This document shows, piece after piece, positions 16,623-26,222 of a stretch of 64,000 nt of DNA; the first letter of the stretch is position 1, and each line of letters opens with the position of its first letter. A program made the translations under genes and the position numbers. Under the pieces are notes generated by a model. That model saw only the letters and a list, made by a program, of their open reading frames with translations, ran no database searches and was not told the DNA's origin. This DNA is from RGIG1828 sp045536915 (GTDB lineage Bacteria; Bacillota; Clostridia; UMGS1810). The stretch is from contig JAZSOL010000041.1 in the NCBI GenBank assembly GCA_045536915.1, positions 17,222 through 81,221 on the forward strand, given 5' to 3'.

Positions 16623-17204
16623 TTAACTTTCGGCAGATTCCATAAAGTAAGTGGCTTCCATATCGGATGTTGAAAGAGCAAATGCAAGAGGATACATCTC
16701 AAATGCATTGCCAACAAGTAATTTATCTTCATTACCTGAAAAACCCATGTGAAAGCGAATCGCAAAAGCTTCCTCACGAGTAAGTCTCATATAACCCGAA
16801 ATAATATATACTGATTTTTCTCCGTGTCCGTATGGGAGTTTATCATCATATGAAAATGTTGGAACCTGACGCCATACGCCGTTTTCATCTTTAACGTTTC
16901 TCGTTGATGGTTTATATGTGTTGATTTTACAGATATCGTGAAGTAACGATACTATAGCAATGCTCTCATTGGAAGCAATAAGGCCATATTGGTTTTTTAC
17001 CCGTTCTCTTTCCATATAATCAACCATACATTCATACACGTTAATGCTATGCCGGCAAAGACCGCCTGTGTAGCTTGAATGAAAACGTGCACTTGCAGGT
17101 GCAGTAAAGAAATCACAACCGTCACATAAATATGCCAAAAGCTTATCTGCACCATCACGCTTGATATTTTCGTTGTATATTTCGATAAAACGTTCTTTAC
17201 TCAT
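16623..17204 (-). CDS. HD-domain phosphohydrolase/nuclease-like protein
   Basis: A 193-residue metal-dependent HD-domain protein. The motifs FHSSYTGGLCRHS (first His), LLHDICK (His-Asp) and YGHGEKS (third His) occur in the order of the HD core of YhaM-type 3'-5' exoribonucleases, but the OB-fold domain of YhaM is absent. It lies downstream of ftsH in the leftward block. Substrate is unknown; a nucleotide or RNA hydrolase is the best guess. Confidence 0.75.
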   Translation of the reverse strand: MSKERFIEIYNENIKRDGADKLLAYLCDGCDFFTAPASARFHSSYTGGLCRHSINVYECMVDYMERERVKNQYGLIASNESIAIVSLLHDICKINTYKPSTRNVKDENGVWRQVPTFSYDDKLPYGHGEKSVYIISGYMRLTREEAFAIRFHMGFSGNEDKLLVGNAFEMYPLAFALSTSDMEATYFMESAES

Positions 17205-17231
17205 ATTAATTTTTCACCCCAAAAACAAACA

Positions 17232-19073
17232 TTAAGCTTCTTCAAAATCACCTTCGGATACATCAGAACCGTTATATATTTTTTCAAACTCATCTCCGGA
17301 AATAGTTTCTTTTTCCATAAGTGCATTAGCAACACGAGTTAATTTATCCATGTTTTCTTCTAAAAGCTTCAGGCAACGTTCATATTGAGTCTGGATTATA
17401 TTGTGAACCTCACTGTCTATTTTAGAAGAAACCGATTCGCTTAGATTTTTTGATTGAACAAAATCTCTTCCTATAAAGACTTCGTCATTATCGCTTCCGT
17501 AGAATATGGGTCCGAGCGAATCACTCATACCATATTTCGTAACCATTTGTCTTGCGGCTTTTGATGCTCTTTCAATATCATTTGATGCGCCTGTGCTGAT
17601 ATCATCCAAGGTTAATTTTTCAGCCGCTCTTCCACCCAGGAGAACAGTGATATCATTCAAAATCTCGCCTTTCGTTTCGTAGCTTCTGTCTTCAAGAGGA
17701 AGATGCATCGTATATCCACCGCTTCTACCACGTGGAATTATGGAAATCTGATGCACCGGATCCATGGATGGCAAGAGCTTTGTTATAACTGCATGACCCG
17801 CTTCATGAAATGCTGTTAATCTTTTTTCTTTGTCGTTCATAATGCGCGTTCTTTTTTCAGTTCCGACAACAACTTTAATCATAGCATTCTGAATTTCTTC
17901 CATTCCAATTGTCCGCAAATTATATCTGGCAGCTAAAAGTGCCGCTTCGTTTAAAAGGTTTGCGAGATCTGCACCTGTGAATCCTGCTGTTGTTTTTGCA
18001 ACCACAGCTAAATCCACGGATGGATCAAGAACTTTATTTTTGGCGTGTACTTTCAGGATTTCCTCTCTGCCCTTCATATCAGGTGCATCAACAACCACTT
18101 GTCTGTCAAATCTGCCCGGTCTGAGAAGGGCACGGTCTAATATGTCAGGTCTGTTTATTGCGGCTATAACTATAACACCTTGATTCACACCAAATCCGTC
18201 CATTTCAACAAGTAGCTGATTAAGGGTTTGTTCGCGTTCGTCATGGCCTCCGCCGAGTCCCGCACCGCGTTGTCTTCCAACAGCATCTATTTCATCTATA
18301 AATATAATGCTCGGTGCTGATTTTTTTGCCTGTTCAAATAAATCTCTTACTCTTGAAGCACCAACACCAACAAACATCTCAACAAAATCCGAACCGCTTA
18401 TTGAGAAAAAGGGTACTCCGGCTTCGCCTGCAACAGCTTTGGCAAGAAGAGTTTTTCCTGTTCCCGGAGGTCCCACCAACAACATTCCGCGCGGTATCTT
18501 TGCTCCGAGAGAATTGAATTTTTCCGGAGATTTAAGGAATTCCACAACTTCTTCAAGCTCGGCTTTTTCAGCATCAGCTCCTGCCACATCATTGAATGTA
18601 ATACCGTTTTTTTCAGCCACATGCATTTTGGCTCTGCTTTTGCCGAAATTCATTGTTCCCTTACCTGAACCGCCGGCTTGTCTGAACATAATTATCCAAA
18701 ATCCTATCATAATTACTATCATAATAACAGTTGGTAACATTGAAATCCACCATGGATAATTACTTGGTTCGGGTGTGTTGAACACAAGTGTGTTATCATT
18801 TGTTTGCTTTTCAATTTGCTCTCCGGCGTGTTCATATAACATAGAAAGCGCAGGAAGATAACACGACATAGTTTCATCTGTTCCGTTAGCTTTGACATAT
18901 ATTTTGTTATCGCTGTATGTCATTTCGTTAACACTACCGCTGTTTAAAAGTGTTACAAGTTCTGAAAATTTTATTTCTTTAATTGTTGTTTGCGGATTCA
19001 TGATCTGATAGCTGATAAACAACACAGCGAGCAAAACAATCCAGAATCCAAATCTTTTGAGAAAATTACGCAA
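17232..19073 (-). CDS. ftsH: ATP-dependent zinc metalloprotease FtsH
   Basis: A 613-residue membrane-anchored AAA+ protease that degrades misfolded membrane proteins and regulators and supports sporulation in Firmicutes. Two N-terminal helices (residues ~8-25 and ~112-130) flank an extracytoplasmic domain. The AAA module has GPPGTGKT, Walker B IIFIDEIDAVG and SRH RPGRFDRQ, and the protease has HEAGH with the third zinc ligand in the following D-rich helix. All key residues are intact. hpt and tilS lie upstream, the conserved tilS-hpt-ftsH order of Firmicutes. Confidence 0.97.
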   Translation of the reverse strand: MRNFLKRFGFWIVLLAVLFISYQIMNPQTTIKEIKFSELVTLLNSGSVNEMTYSDNKIYVKANGTDETMSCYLPALSMLYEHAGEQIEKQTNDNTLVFNTPEPSNYPWWISMLPTVIMIVIMIGFWIIMFRQAGGSGKGTMNFGKSRAKMHVAEKNGITFNDVAGADAEKAELEEVVEFLKSPEKFNSLGAKIPRGMLLVGPPGTGKTLLAKAVAGEAGVPFFSISGSDFVEMFVGVGASRVRDLFEQAKKSAPSIIFIDEIDAVGRQRGAGLGGGHDEREQTLNQLLVEMDGFGVNQGVIVIAAINRPDILDRALLRPGRFDRQVVVDAPDMKGREEILKVHAKNKVLDPSVDLAVVAKTTAGFTGADLANLLNEAALLAARYNLRTIGMEEIQNAMIKVVVGTEKRTRIMNDKEKRLTAFHEAGHAVITKLLPSMDPVHQISIIPRGRSGGYTMHLPLEDRSYETKGEILNDITVLLGGRAAEKLTLDDISTGASNDIERASKAARQMVTKYGMSDSLGPIFYGSDNDEVFIGRDFVQSKNLSESVSSKIDSEVHNIIQTQYERCLKLLEENMDKLTRVANALMEKETISGDEFEKIYNGSDVSEGDFEEA

Positions 19074-19092
19074 GAGAAAACCTCCTAATATT

Positions 19093-19635
19093 TTATGAAT
19101 ATATTTCTTCCTTCAATATACCGATGTAAGGAAGATTTCTGTATTTTTGAGCATAATCAAGACCATATCCGACAATAAAATGGTTTTCATCCAATACAAA
19201 GCCGACATAATCTGCCTTTACGTTCGCAAGACGTCTTGCGGGTTTGTCGATAAAGGTTGCAATTTTAACTGATAAAGGCTCGTATTTTGCGAGATACCCA
19301 AGTAAGTTGGAAAGAGTGTATCCGGTGTCGAGTATGTCTTCAATAATAATTACGTTTTTGTTTTTAATATCGAGACTCAAATCCTTTTTCACAACAAAGG
19401 TTCCCGAACTTTTTGTGTCGTTACCGTAAGTTGAAACTTGCATAAAATCTATATAGCAGTCAAGCTTTACAGACTTAATCAGGTCTGAAGCAAACATAAA
19501 TGCTCCGTTTAAAATTGCAACAAAAACAACATCTTTTCCATTATAGTCATTTGTGATTTGCGAACCTAACTCGCAAACTTTTTTTTCGATCATTTCTTTT
19601 GAAAATAGAATTTCTTTGCACATATTTTCACTCAT
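19093..19635 (-). CDS. hpt: hypoxanthine phosphoribosyltransferase
   Basis: A 180-residue type I phosphoribosyltransferase that salvages hypoxanthine/guanine to IMP/GMP. The PRPP-binding loop VIIIEDILDTGYTL and the loop-I segment FVAILNGAFMFASDL are intact, and the DYVGFVL...FIVGYGLDY purine pocket is as in Hpt. Its start overlaps the tilS stop by 8 bases, and an AGGAG site lies 10 bases upstream, so translation is coupled. Confidence 0.95.
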   Translation of the reverse strand: MSENMCKEILFSKEMIEKKVCELGSQITNDYNGKDVVFVAILNGAFMFASDLIKSVKLDCYIDFMQVSTYGNDTKSSGTFVVKKDLSLDIKNKNVIIIEDILDTGYTLSNLLGYLAKYEPLSVKIATFIDKPARRLANVKADYVGFVLDENHFIVGYGLDYAQKYRNLPYIGILKEEIYS

Positions 19636-20995
19636 TAGTATTTTTCTCCTGTGTTATTTTTAAAATTCGGTTTGTTTTATCTGTTACTTTAAATTTTTCT
19701 GAAATGCGATAGGGGATAACAGCGACAATTTCATCATCAGCACACAATAAAGGTATATTATTGCGCTGAATTGCGGGTATTTTCGTTTCTATCATAAATT
19801 GTTTGATTTTTTTTGAATGATTCATACCAAATGGTGTGAATTTATCGCTTTCTTTCCTGCTTCTCAAAACGAGATTTCGGTTTTTAAGCAAATCCCAATC
19901 TACATACAAGGCGTTATTTTCATATGAAAGCACCTCATCAACAATGCAGCTTTTAATAATGGTTGTTTCGTTAAATTTTATAATCTGTTCTGCAGTGAAA
20001 TCACAGCATTGCTTAATTTGTTCTGTTTTTTTCTGCGAAAAAATAATCTTATCAAACGAAATATATACAGTTATTCCATTTGGCATATTATATTTTTTCC
20101 CCGATTGAAGCTCACCGAGTAAAATATCGATATGACAGCTGTTGACATTGGCACGGTTCCCTTTGCAAATACTAAATGCATCTATAAGTATTCTTTTTTT
20201 TATAGAAGGGTGTTGACTGTCGAAAATGTTTTTATCAATGAAAACTTCGTCGCCGGAGTTTTCAATACATTTAAGTTTTTTTGTGTATTCATTTAAAAAA
20301 TCAATATCACACCTGATATTGTGTGAATTTGTATGTATTGTATTTACCACAGACGGATTAATATTTTCCATCTCTTTGAGTATCAGATGTCTGATTTTGT
20401 TGCGTGTATAGTCCAACGTTGAATTCGTGCTGTCCGTACGGTATTGAATACCTTTCGAATGCAAATATGATTCAATTTCCTGGCGGGTGATGTTAATAAC
20501 AGGACGAATAATGTTGCCGTTGATTTGTTCAATGCCCGACAATCCTTTTAATGAAGCGCCTCTTATCATATTAATAATTACAGTTTCAACACTGTCGTTC
20601 ATATTATGAGCAACGGCAATTTTGTTGAAACCGTGCTTTTCACACAGTAATTTGAAAAAACTGTATCTTTCCTCTCTGCCGCAAGTTTCTTCGGAAATCT
20701 TTCTTTTTGCTGCAATGACGGGAATATCGCAAAACTTTTCGTGAAAATCAATATTCTTTTCACTGCACAAATTCCGGCAAAACTCCTGATCATTATCAGC
20801 TTCAGCACCCCTGATTCCGTGGTTAACATGAGCGCAGGCAATTTCAAAATCCAACACATTCCTGATTGAAGTGAGTGATTCAAGCAAGAAAACTGAATCG
20901 GCACCGCCCGATAAACCCACAAGCACTTTGTCACCCGGAAATATCATTGCTTCAGACAAAATCGTATCATACACTTTTTTTATTACAGGTTCCAC
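19628..20995 (-). CDS. tilS: tRNA(Ile)-lysidine synthase
   Basis: TilS attaches lysine to C34 of tRNA-Ile(CAU), switching it from Met to Ile decoding. The 455-residue protein has the N-type ATP pyrophosphatase P-loop SGGADS at about residue 30, ACAHVNHGIRG and AHNMNDSVET motifs, a TRNKIRH segment, and the C-terminal TilS substrate-binding domain (LVLRSRKESDKF, KKIKQFM, NIPLL). It is full length and lies between dnaB and hpt. Confidence 0.95.
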   Translation of the reverse strand: MEPVIKKVYDTILSEAMIFPGDKVLVGLSGGADSVFLLESLTSIRNVLDFEIACAHVNHGIRGAEADNDQEFCRNLCSEKNIDFHEKFCDIPVIAAKRKISEETCGREERYSFFKLLCEKHGFNKIAVAHNMNDSVETVIINMIRGASLKGLSGIEQINGNIIRPVINITRQEIESYLHSKGIQYRTDSTNSTLDYTRNKIRHLILKEMENINPSVVNTIHTNSHNIRCDIDFLNEYTKKLKCIENSGDEVFIDKNIFDSQHPSIKKRILIDAFSICKGNRANVNSCHIDILLGELQSGKKYNMPNGITVYISFDKIIFSQKKTEQIKQCCDFTAEQIIKFNETTIIKSCIVDEVLSYENNALYVDWDLLKNRNLVLRSRKESDKFTPFGMNHSKKIKQFMIETKIPAIQRNNIPLLCADDEIVAVIPYRISEKFKVTDKTNRILKITQEKNTNE

Positions 20996-21006
20996 AACAT
21001 CAACTC

Positions 21007-22329
21007 CTAACGATGGGGTTCAAGATTGGTAAAACGCGTATATTCACCGCGCCAACCAAGGTCAACTGTCCCAACGCTTCCGTTTCTGAATTTGGCAATT
21101 ATACATTCAGAAACGCCCTTCTTTTCCGTTGCCGGATTATAGTAATCATCCCTGTATAAAAACATAACCATATCCGCATCCTGCTCGATAGAACCGGAGT
21201 CTCTCAGGTCGCTAAGCTGAGGTCTGTGATCCGGTCTTTGTTCGGGTGCACGGCTGAGCTGCGAGAGACATATAATCGGAACGTTCAACTCTTTAGCCAT
21301 TATTTTCAGAAGTCGGCTGTTTTCAGCAACCTCGTTCTGTCTGCCTTCGCGTCCGTTTCCCTGAATCAACTGCAGATAGTCTATAACAACTAAACCAAGT
21401 TGGTTTTTGAGCTTTAGTCTTCTGCATTTGGCTTTGATTTCGGTAACGGTTATACCTGCGGTATCGTCAATATATATAGGCGCCTGAGAAAGTTTGTTTA
21501 TTGCAGAAGCAAGCTTTGCAATATCTTCCGGATTAACATCTGCAATACGCATTTTTTCATTTGAAATGTAGGCTTCAGAACATAAAATTCTGTTTGTGAG
21601 CTGTTCTTTACTCATTTCAAGGCTGAATATGGCAACGGGAACATTTGCATTAAGTGCGGCATTGGTAGCTATGTTAAGAGCAAAACTTGTTTTACCCATA
21701 GCAGGTCTTGCGGCCAGCAAAACGAGATCGGAGGGTTGAAATCCGGTTGTTTTTATATCCAGAACCTTGAATCCGCTGGGAACACCGGTTATCTTTTCTT
21801 TTTTCTGAACCATTTCCTCGAGCTGAGCAAGATTATTTGCAAGCACTTGTTTTATATGTGTAAGCTCGGTGCTTGTTTTGTTTTGAAGTATATCATAAAT
21901 CTTGCTTTCGGCTGTGCTTAATATTACGGAAATGTCGTCGGATTGTTCATAACTCACAGAAACAATATCGTTTCCTGCATTTATGAGTTTACGCAACACG
22001 GCTTTGTCTTTAATAATTTTAATGTGGTATTTGAGATTTGAAGTTGTTGATACCATCAGACGAATTTTCGTGAGATATTCAATTCCGCCAATCGTGTCAA
22101 AGTTTTGACCGAGTTGGCTTTTCAGTGTTGCAAAATCAACAGGTTCAGCACGATTTGATATAGCAAGCATTGCTTCAAATATTATTTTATGTTGTTCAAG
22201 GTAAAATTCGTCGATTTTAAGTGCACTCATAATATCCGACATACAGTTATTATCGAATATAACAGCTCCAAGAACATATTGTTCAGCTTCGACATTGCAG
22301 GGCATACTTCTGATTACATCAGCAGCCAT
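21007..22329 (-). CDS. dnaB: replicative DNA helicase
   Basis: A 440-residue hexameric helicase of the chromosome fork. The N-terminal domain begins MPCNVEAEQYVLGAVIFDN; the RecA-like C-terminal domain has Walker A ARPAMGKTSF, an H1a-like IFSLEMSKEQL, Walker B VVIDYLQLI and the C-terminal LYRDDYYN and AKFRNGSVG segments. It is 14 bases downstream of rplI, the common rplI-dnaB order. The DnaD/DnaI-like proteins at the start of the window are its likely loaders. Confidence 0.97.
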   Translation of the reverse strand: MAADVIRSMPCNVEAEQYVLGAVIFDNNCMSDIMSALKIDEFYLEQHKIIFEAMLAISNRAEPVDFATLKSQLGQNFDTIGGIEYLTKIRLMVSTTSNLKYHIKIIKDKAVLRKLINAGNDIVSVSYEQSDDISVILSTAESKIYDILQNKTSTELTHIKQVLANNLAQLEEMVQKKEKITGVPSGFKVLDIKTTGFQPSDLVLLAARPAMGKTSFALNIATNAALNANVPVAIFSLEMSKEQLTNRILCSEAYISNEKMRIADVNPEDIAKLASAINKLSQAPIYIDDTAGITVTEIKAKCRRLKLKNQLGLVVIDYLQLIQGNGREGRQNEVAENSRLLKIMAKELNVPIICLSQLSRAPEQRPDHRPQLSDLRDSGSIEQDADMVMFLYRDDYYNPATEKKGVSECIIAKFRNGSVGTVDLGWRGEYTRFTNLEPHR

Positions 22330-22343
22330 TTTACATTCTCCTT

Positions 22344-22790
22344 TTATTCACTAATTACTTCTACACTGAGTTTTCCGGTTATTTCAGGATAAAGTTTCAC
22401 ATCTATACTGTATTTGCCTGTTGTTTTAATTCCGTCGGGCAAAACAATTTTTTTCTTGTCAATCTGTATTTGGAAATCCGACTTTAATTTATCGGAAATT
22501 TCCTTGCTTGTTATGGAACCAAACAATTTGCCGTTGCTTCCTGTTTTCACACTCATTTTAAGTGTGATTCCGGAAAGTTTATTCTTCATTGCTTCAGCTT
22601 CTTTGATTTCCTGCTGTTTTTTATATTGTTCTGATTCTTTTTTTCCTTTAAAATCGTTAAGATTTGCATTTGTTGCTTCAATAGCATATCCCTTTGGTAT
22701 AACAAAGTTTTTAGCATATCCGTCACTGATGTTTTTTACTTCACCAACCTTGCCCTGACCTTTGAGATCTTTCACAAAAATTACTTTCAT
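22344..22790 (-). CDS. rplI: 50S ribosomal protein L9
   Basis: A 148-residue protein with the L9 N-terminal domain KVIFVKDLKGQGKVGEVKNISDGYAKNFVIPKG, a Lys/Glu-rich connecting helix and the C-terminal domain LFGSITSKEISDKL. L9 binds 23S rRNA at the base of the L1 stalk. It lies between gdpP and dnaB, a standard Firmicutes order, behind an AGGAGG site. Confidence 0.97.
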   Translation of the reverse strand: MKVIFVKDLKGQGKVGEVKNISDGYAKNFVIPKGYAIEATNANLNDFKGKKESEQYKKQQEIKEAEAMKNKLSGITLKMSVKTGSNGKLFGSITSKEISDKLKSDFQIQIDKKKIVLPDGIKTTGKYSIDVKLYPEITGKLSVEVISE

Positions 22791-22807
22791 TATTACTTCC
22801 TCCTGTT

Positions 22808-24790
22808 TTACTGTAGATATTCATCCAACACGCTTTTTAATTCTTCTGTAACTTCGCTGATAGTTTTGCCCGTTATCTGAGCTCCGGCAATTGTCATATG
22901 TCCTCCGCCACCGAGTTTTTCGGTAATAACCTGAACATTTATATCGCCGAATGAACGTGCGCTGATTATTATTTTATCAGACATATCGCATATAACAAAC
23001 GACGATGAAATATTCGTGATATTCAACATTTCATCAGCCGCCTGAGCAACAATTGTTTGCATATCGACGTCGTTTTTTTCGCACGTTGCAATTGCAACTT
23101 TATTTCTGTAGGTGGATGCTTTTTCGATAATTGCCCATTTTTTAATAAAAGTATTGAGGTCAATCTGAAAAAGTTTTTTCACCTCAATTGTATCAACACC
23201 CATTCTTTTTAAATACGAAGCAGCTTCGAATGTGCGTACACCTGTTTTGAATGTGAAATTCTTTGTATCCATAAATATTCCGGCATACAAAGCTTCGGCT
23301 TCGGCTCTTTCGAGTTTGATATCATCTCCGTATTGAAGCATTTCGGTAATCAGTTCACTTGCCGAAGATGCATATGGTTCATGATAGGTGATAAGGGTGT
23401 TTTGTATGAAATCTGCACTTTTTCTGTGATGATCTATCACAATTATGTTTTTTGAAACATCAATAAGTGCCGGTTCTTCCACAATCGAGGATTTATGCGT
23501 ATCAACTATGAATATAAGAGTGTTTGGTGATACAATTTCGTTAGCATAAGCTTTATTTATAAAAACATCGTTGTATTTATCATGGTACTTCACAACAAAC
23601 CTTTCAACAGTCTGGTTGTAGGTATCGAGAAGGATTTTAGCATTTTTGCCAAGCGAACGAATAAATGCATGCAATCCGAGGGCTGAGCCCAAAACGTCAA
23701 CATCTGCATAACGATGTCCCATTATTATGATTTGCTCTGAGTCGGCAATCATTTCCTTTATCGCCTGGGAAACAACCCTTGCTTTAACTCTGGTTCGTTT
23801 TTCAACTTCTTTTGTTTTTCCACCGTAGAAACTGAATTTGTCGCTATCCTTGATAACAATCTGATCGCCGCCTCTTCCAAGCGCCATATCAAGAGCCGAA
23901 TACGCATATGAATCATTTTGCTGAAAATCTGCGCCGCCTATTCCGATGCCGATACTCAAAGTGGGTGCAACTTTATTTCCGGCAGAGAGCGCTCTCATCT
24001 TCTCGGTGAACGAAAAGTTATCCTCAATCTGTTTGTCGAGATGGGCTTTTTGAATGTAAAGTAAAAATTTGTCTTTTTCATATTTTTTTAAAATCCCGCA
24101 AGTTGAGTCGGCAAGTGTGTCGAGCGTTTCTTCAATAAATGCTGTGAGACGCGGTTTGTCGGGGTTAGGTGTACTTTGCATTACTTCATCGTAATTATCC
24201 ACAACAATAACACAGCTCACAAAACTTTCGGCATTGTATTTGTTTTTCAGGTTTATATATTCGGTTGCATCCTGCCAGTAAAGAACGAAATAGTATTCAT
24301 CGTCTCCGCTGTTGCATTTTATCAGGTTTCCGTAAATCTTATAAACTTTATTGTTGTGTTGAATTGTATATGTGAATTCATCTTTATCAAGATTATTATT
24401 CAGGATTTTATTTATATCAAAATCACGGATATAATCAGACAACGGCAGTTTGTGAATAGGATTAATGCATATTTCGGCAAATTTAAAATTATACCATTCA
24501 ATAATTCCGTCCTGGTTTATAATTGAAACAGGTATATAGAAGTCGTAAAGTGTTTTGAATTTATTTTTATCGAGAGTCACATTCATGCTTTTTATATATT
24601 TATTGAGGCTGTTCAGGCGTTTGTGTCTGAATATAAAATGCCACACAGTAAATATTATAAAGACTGCTAATTGAATAATAGCTGTTTTGGTATCAAAAAG
24701 AAAAGTTACACACGAAAAAACAAATAACATCCATAAAAAATAAACTGCATTGGATGATAATGTTTTCAACAACATTATAATATTTTTCAT
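22808..24790 (-). CDS. gdpP: cyclic-di-AMP phosphodiesterase, GdpP-like DHH protein
   Basis: A 660-residue membrane phosphodiesterase hydrolysing c-di-AMP. Order: two N-terminal membrane helices (residues ~10-55), a PAS-like region, a degenerate GGDEF domain (SIGIGIGG, no GGDEF), then DHH (GHRYADVDVLGSALG, DTHKS, IDHHRKSADF) and DHHA1 (GGGGHMTIAGAQ). ATG 24790 is chosen because GGGAGGG precedes it by 8 bases, whereas TTG 24817 lies before that site. The gdpP-rplI-dnaB order is conserved. A promoter (24832-24860) drives it leftwards. Confidence 0.93.
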   Translation of the reverse strand: MKNIIMLLKTLSSNAVYFLWMLFVFSCVTFLFDTKTAIIQLAVFIIFTVWHFIFRHKRLNSLNKYIKSMNVTLDKNKFKTLYDFYIPVSIINQDGIIEWYNFKFAEICINPIHKLPLSDYIRDFDINKILNNNLDKDEFTYTIQHNNKVYKIYGNLIKCNSGDDEYYFVLYWQDATEYINLKNKYNAESFVSCVIVVDNYDEVMQSTPNPDKPRLTAFIEETLDTLADSTCGILKKYEKDKFLLYIQKAHLDKQIEDNFSFTEKMRALSAGNKVAPTLSIGIGIGGADFQQNDSYAYSALDMALGRGGDQIVIKDSDKFSFYGGKTKEVEKRTRVKARVVSQAIKEMIADSEQIIIMGHRYADVDVLGSALGLHAFIRSLGKNAKILLDTYNQTVERFVVKYHDKYNDVFINKAYANEIVSPNTLIFIVDTHKSSIVEEPALIDVSKNIIVIDHHRKSADFIQNTLITYHEPYASSASELITEMLQYGDDIKLERAEAEALYAGIFMDTKNFTFKTGVRTFEAASYLKRMGVDTIEVKKLFQIDLNTFIKKWAIIEKASTYRNKVAIATCEKNDVDMQTIVAQAADEMLNITNISSSFVICDMSDKIIISARSFGDINVQVITEKLGGGGHMTIAGAQITGKTISEVTEELKSVLDEYLQ

Positions 24791-24821
24791 ACAATTAACC
24801 CTCCCGTCTGATGGCAATGAT

Positions 24822-24838
24822 ATATTAATTAATTATAT
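24822..24838. repeat. near-palindromic 17-mer, copy 1
   Basis: ATATTAATTAATTATAT overlaps the -10 box of the gdpP promoter. Copy 2 at 24958-24974 differs by one base and lies just after the divergent promoter. It could be an operator shared by the two genes, but AT-rich DNA makes chance matches likely. Confidence 0.4.
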
Positions 24839-24860
24839 CACTTTCCAAAACAATTTACAA
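24832..24860 (-). promoter_or_regulatory. sigma-A type promoter of gdpP
   Basis: Minus strand: TTGTAA (24860-24855), 17-base spacer, TATAAT (24837-24832). Confidence 0.6.
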
Positions 24861-24912
24861 GGTTTATATTATATTTTTCTTAACAAATTTTTGTGATATA
24901 TATACTTTGGTA

Positions 24913-24941
24913 TTGACATTCATGATAATCTGATATACAAT
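24913..24941 (+). promoter_or_regulatory. sigma-A type promoter of the sugar-phosphate isomerase gene
   Basis: TTGACA at 24913-24918, 17-base spacer, TACAAT at 24936-24941, giving a ~40-base leader that contains copy 2 of the 17-mer. Confidence 0.7.
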
Positions 24942-24957
24942 TGATTTGTAAAAATAT

Positions 24958-24974
24958 ATACTAATTAATTATAT
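24958..24974. repeat. near-palindromic 17-mer, copy 2
   Basis: ATACTAATTAATTATAT, one mismatch to copy 1 at 24822. It covers about +10 to +26 of the isomerase transcript, a usual place for a repressor operator. Confidence 0.4.
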
Positions 24975-24989
24975 ATTCAGGAGGTAACA

Positions 24990-25955
24990 ATGAAATTATC
25001 AGTATTTTCACCTGTTTTCAACGGTTCTTCGCTTGAAGATGCATTAAAAAAATTGCATGAACAAGGAGTTCAGGCTATCGAACTTGGTGCTGGTGGTTTT
25101 CCGGGTACCGATCATCTCGATCCCGACAAATTGATTAATAACGAGAGTGAAATCAATAAAGTTAAGGATTTGCTTGCAAAATATGAAATTGAAATAAGTG
25201 CATTGAGTTGTCACGGAAACGCCGTTCATCCAAACGAGGAAATCGCCGCAAAATTCCATTCGGACTTTGAAAAAACCTGCATTTTGGCCGAGCAGCTTGG
25301 CATCAAGACGATTATCACTTTTTCCGGTTGTCCCGGAGGTTCGCCAGAAGATAAAACGCCGAATTGGGTAACTTGCCCCTGGCCTGATGATTTCACGGAA
25401 ATTCTCGAATATCAGTGGAATGAGGTGCTCATTCCTTATTGGAAAAAGGCTTCTGAATTTGCAAAAGCACACGGAATAGAGAAGATTGCATTTGAAATGC
25501 ATCCAGGATTTTGCGTTTACAATCCTGAAACAATGCTCAGAATCAGAAGCGAAGTAGGTGAGATCCTTGGTGCAAACTTTGACCCGAGTCACTTATTCTG
25601 GCAGGGCATAGATCCCGTATATGCTATAAGAAAATTAGGTTCTGCAATCTATCATTTCCACGCAAAAGACACCAAGATTGATGATATCAACACCAAAACA
25701 AACGGTGTGCTCGACACCAAACACTATGGCGATGAAATCAACCGTTCATGGATTTTCCGTTCTGTTGGTTACGGACATGATTATCAGTGCTGGAAAGATA
25801 TGATGAGTGCTCTCAGAATGGTTGGATATGACGGTGCAATAAGCATTGAACACGAAGACAGCCTTATGACTCCTATGGAAGGACTTGGAAAAGCTATCAC
25901 TTTCCTTAAAGAAGTTATTATGTATGAATCAAAAGGTGAAATGTGGTGGGCATAA
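24990..25955 (+). CDS. sugar phosphate isomerase/epimerase (TIM barrel)
   Basis: A 321-residue xylose-isomerase-like TIM-barrel protein. The barrel strands are recognisable (QAIELGAGGFPGTDHLD, ISALSCHGNAVHP, IAFEMHPGFCVYN, GANFDPSHLFWQG, YHFHAKDTKID, GAISIEHEDS), and the metal ligands Glu, Asp, His and Glu fall in EMH, DPSH, HAKD and EHED. ATG 24990 follows AGGAGGTAACA. It has its own promoter and is followed by a DUF378 gene. Substrate unknown; a sugar or inositol derivative is likely. Confidence 0.85.
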   Translation: MKLSVFSPVFNGSSLEDALKKLHEQGVQAIELGAGGFPGTDHLDPDKLINNESEINKVKDLLAKYEIEISALSCHGNAVHPNEEIAAKFHSDFEKTCILAEQLGIKTIITFSGCPGGSPEDKTPNWVTCPWPDDFTEILEYQWNEVLIPYWKKASEFAKAHGIEKIAFEMHPGFCVYNPETMLRIRSEVGEILGANFDPSHLFWQGIDPVYAIRKLGSAIYHFHAKDTKIDDINTKTNGVLDTKHYGDEINRSWIFRSVGYGHDYQCWKDMMSALRMVGYDGAISIEHEDSLMTPMEGLGKAITFLKEVIMYESKGEMWWA

Positions 25956-25972
25956 AATAAATTTCGTTGAAT

Positions 25973-25999
25973 AATATTGTTTGTTTGGTAAACAATATT
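25973..25999 (+). promoter_or_regulatory. AT-rich hairpin before the DUF378 gene
   Basis: AATATTGTTT pairs perfectly with AAACAATATT around a 7-base loop, ending three bases before the CGGAG ribosome site. It could modulate translation. Confidence 0.4.
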
Positions 26000-26014
26000 A
26001 ACGGAGATGATTTT

Positions 26015-26215
26015 ATGTTAGATAAATTAATTTTATGTCTTCCGATTATAGGTGCAATCAACTGGGGTCTTGTTGGTATATTCGACCTTGACCTTGTTGC
26101 ATTAATTTTCGGAAACATGAGTCTCTTGTCGAGAATACTCTACACACTAATTGGATTGGCAGGAGTCTGGTCGGTAACACTTCTATTTAAAAGATTTGTA
26201 TCGCAAACAGAGTAA
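26015..26215 (+). CDS. DUF378 family small membrane protein (YuzA-like)
   Basis: A 66-residue protein made of two hydrophobic helices: the first contains the family signature GAINWGLVGIFDLDLV, the second LLSRILYTLIGLAGVWSV. ATG 26015 is chosen because GGAG at 26003-26006 precedes it; an upstream in-frame extension to 25967 has no site. Function is unknown. A strong terminator follows. Confidence 0.85.
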   Translation: MLDKLILCLPIIGAINWGLVGIFDLDLVALIFGNMSLLSRILYTLIGLAGVWSVTLLFKRFVSQTE

Positions 26216-26222
26216 AGCACTA

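Noticed and set aside
18307..18759. 150-codon open frame opposite ftsH
   Set aside because: It lies entirely inside the well-conserved FtsH gene on the other strand and has no ribosome site or family-like features.
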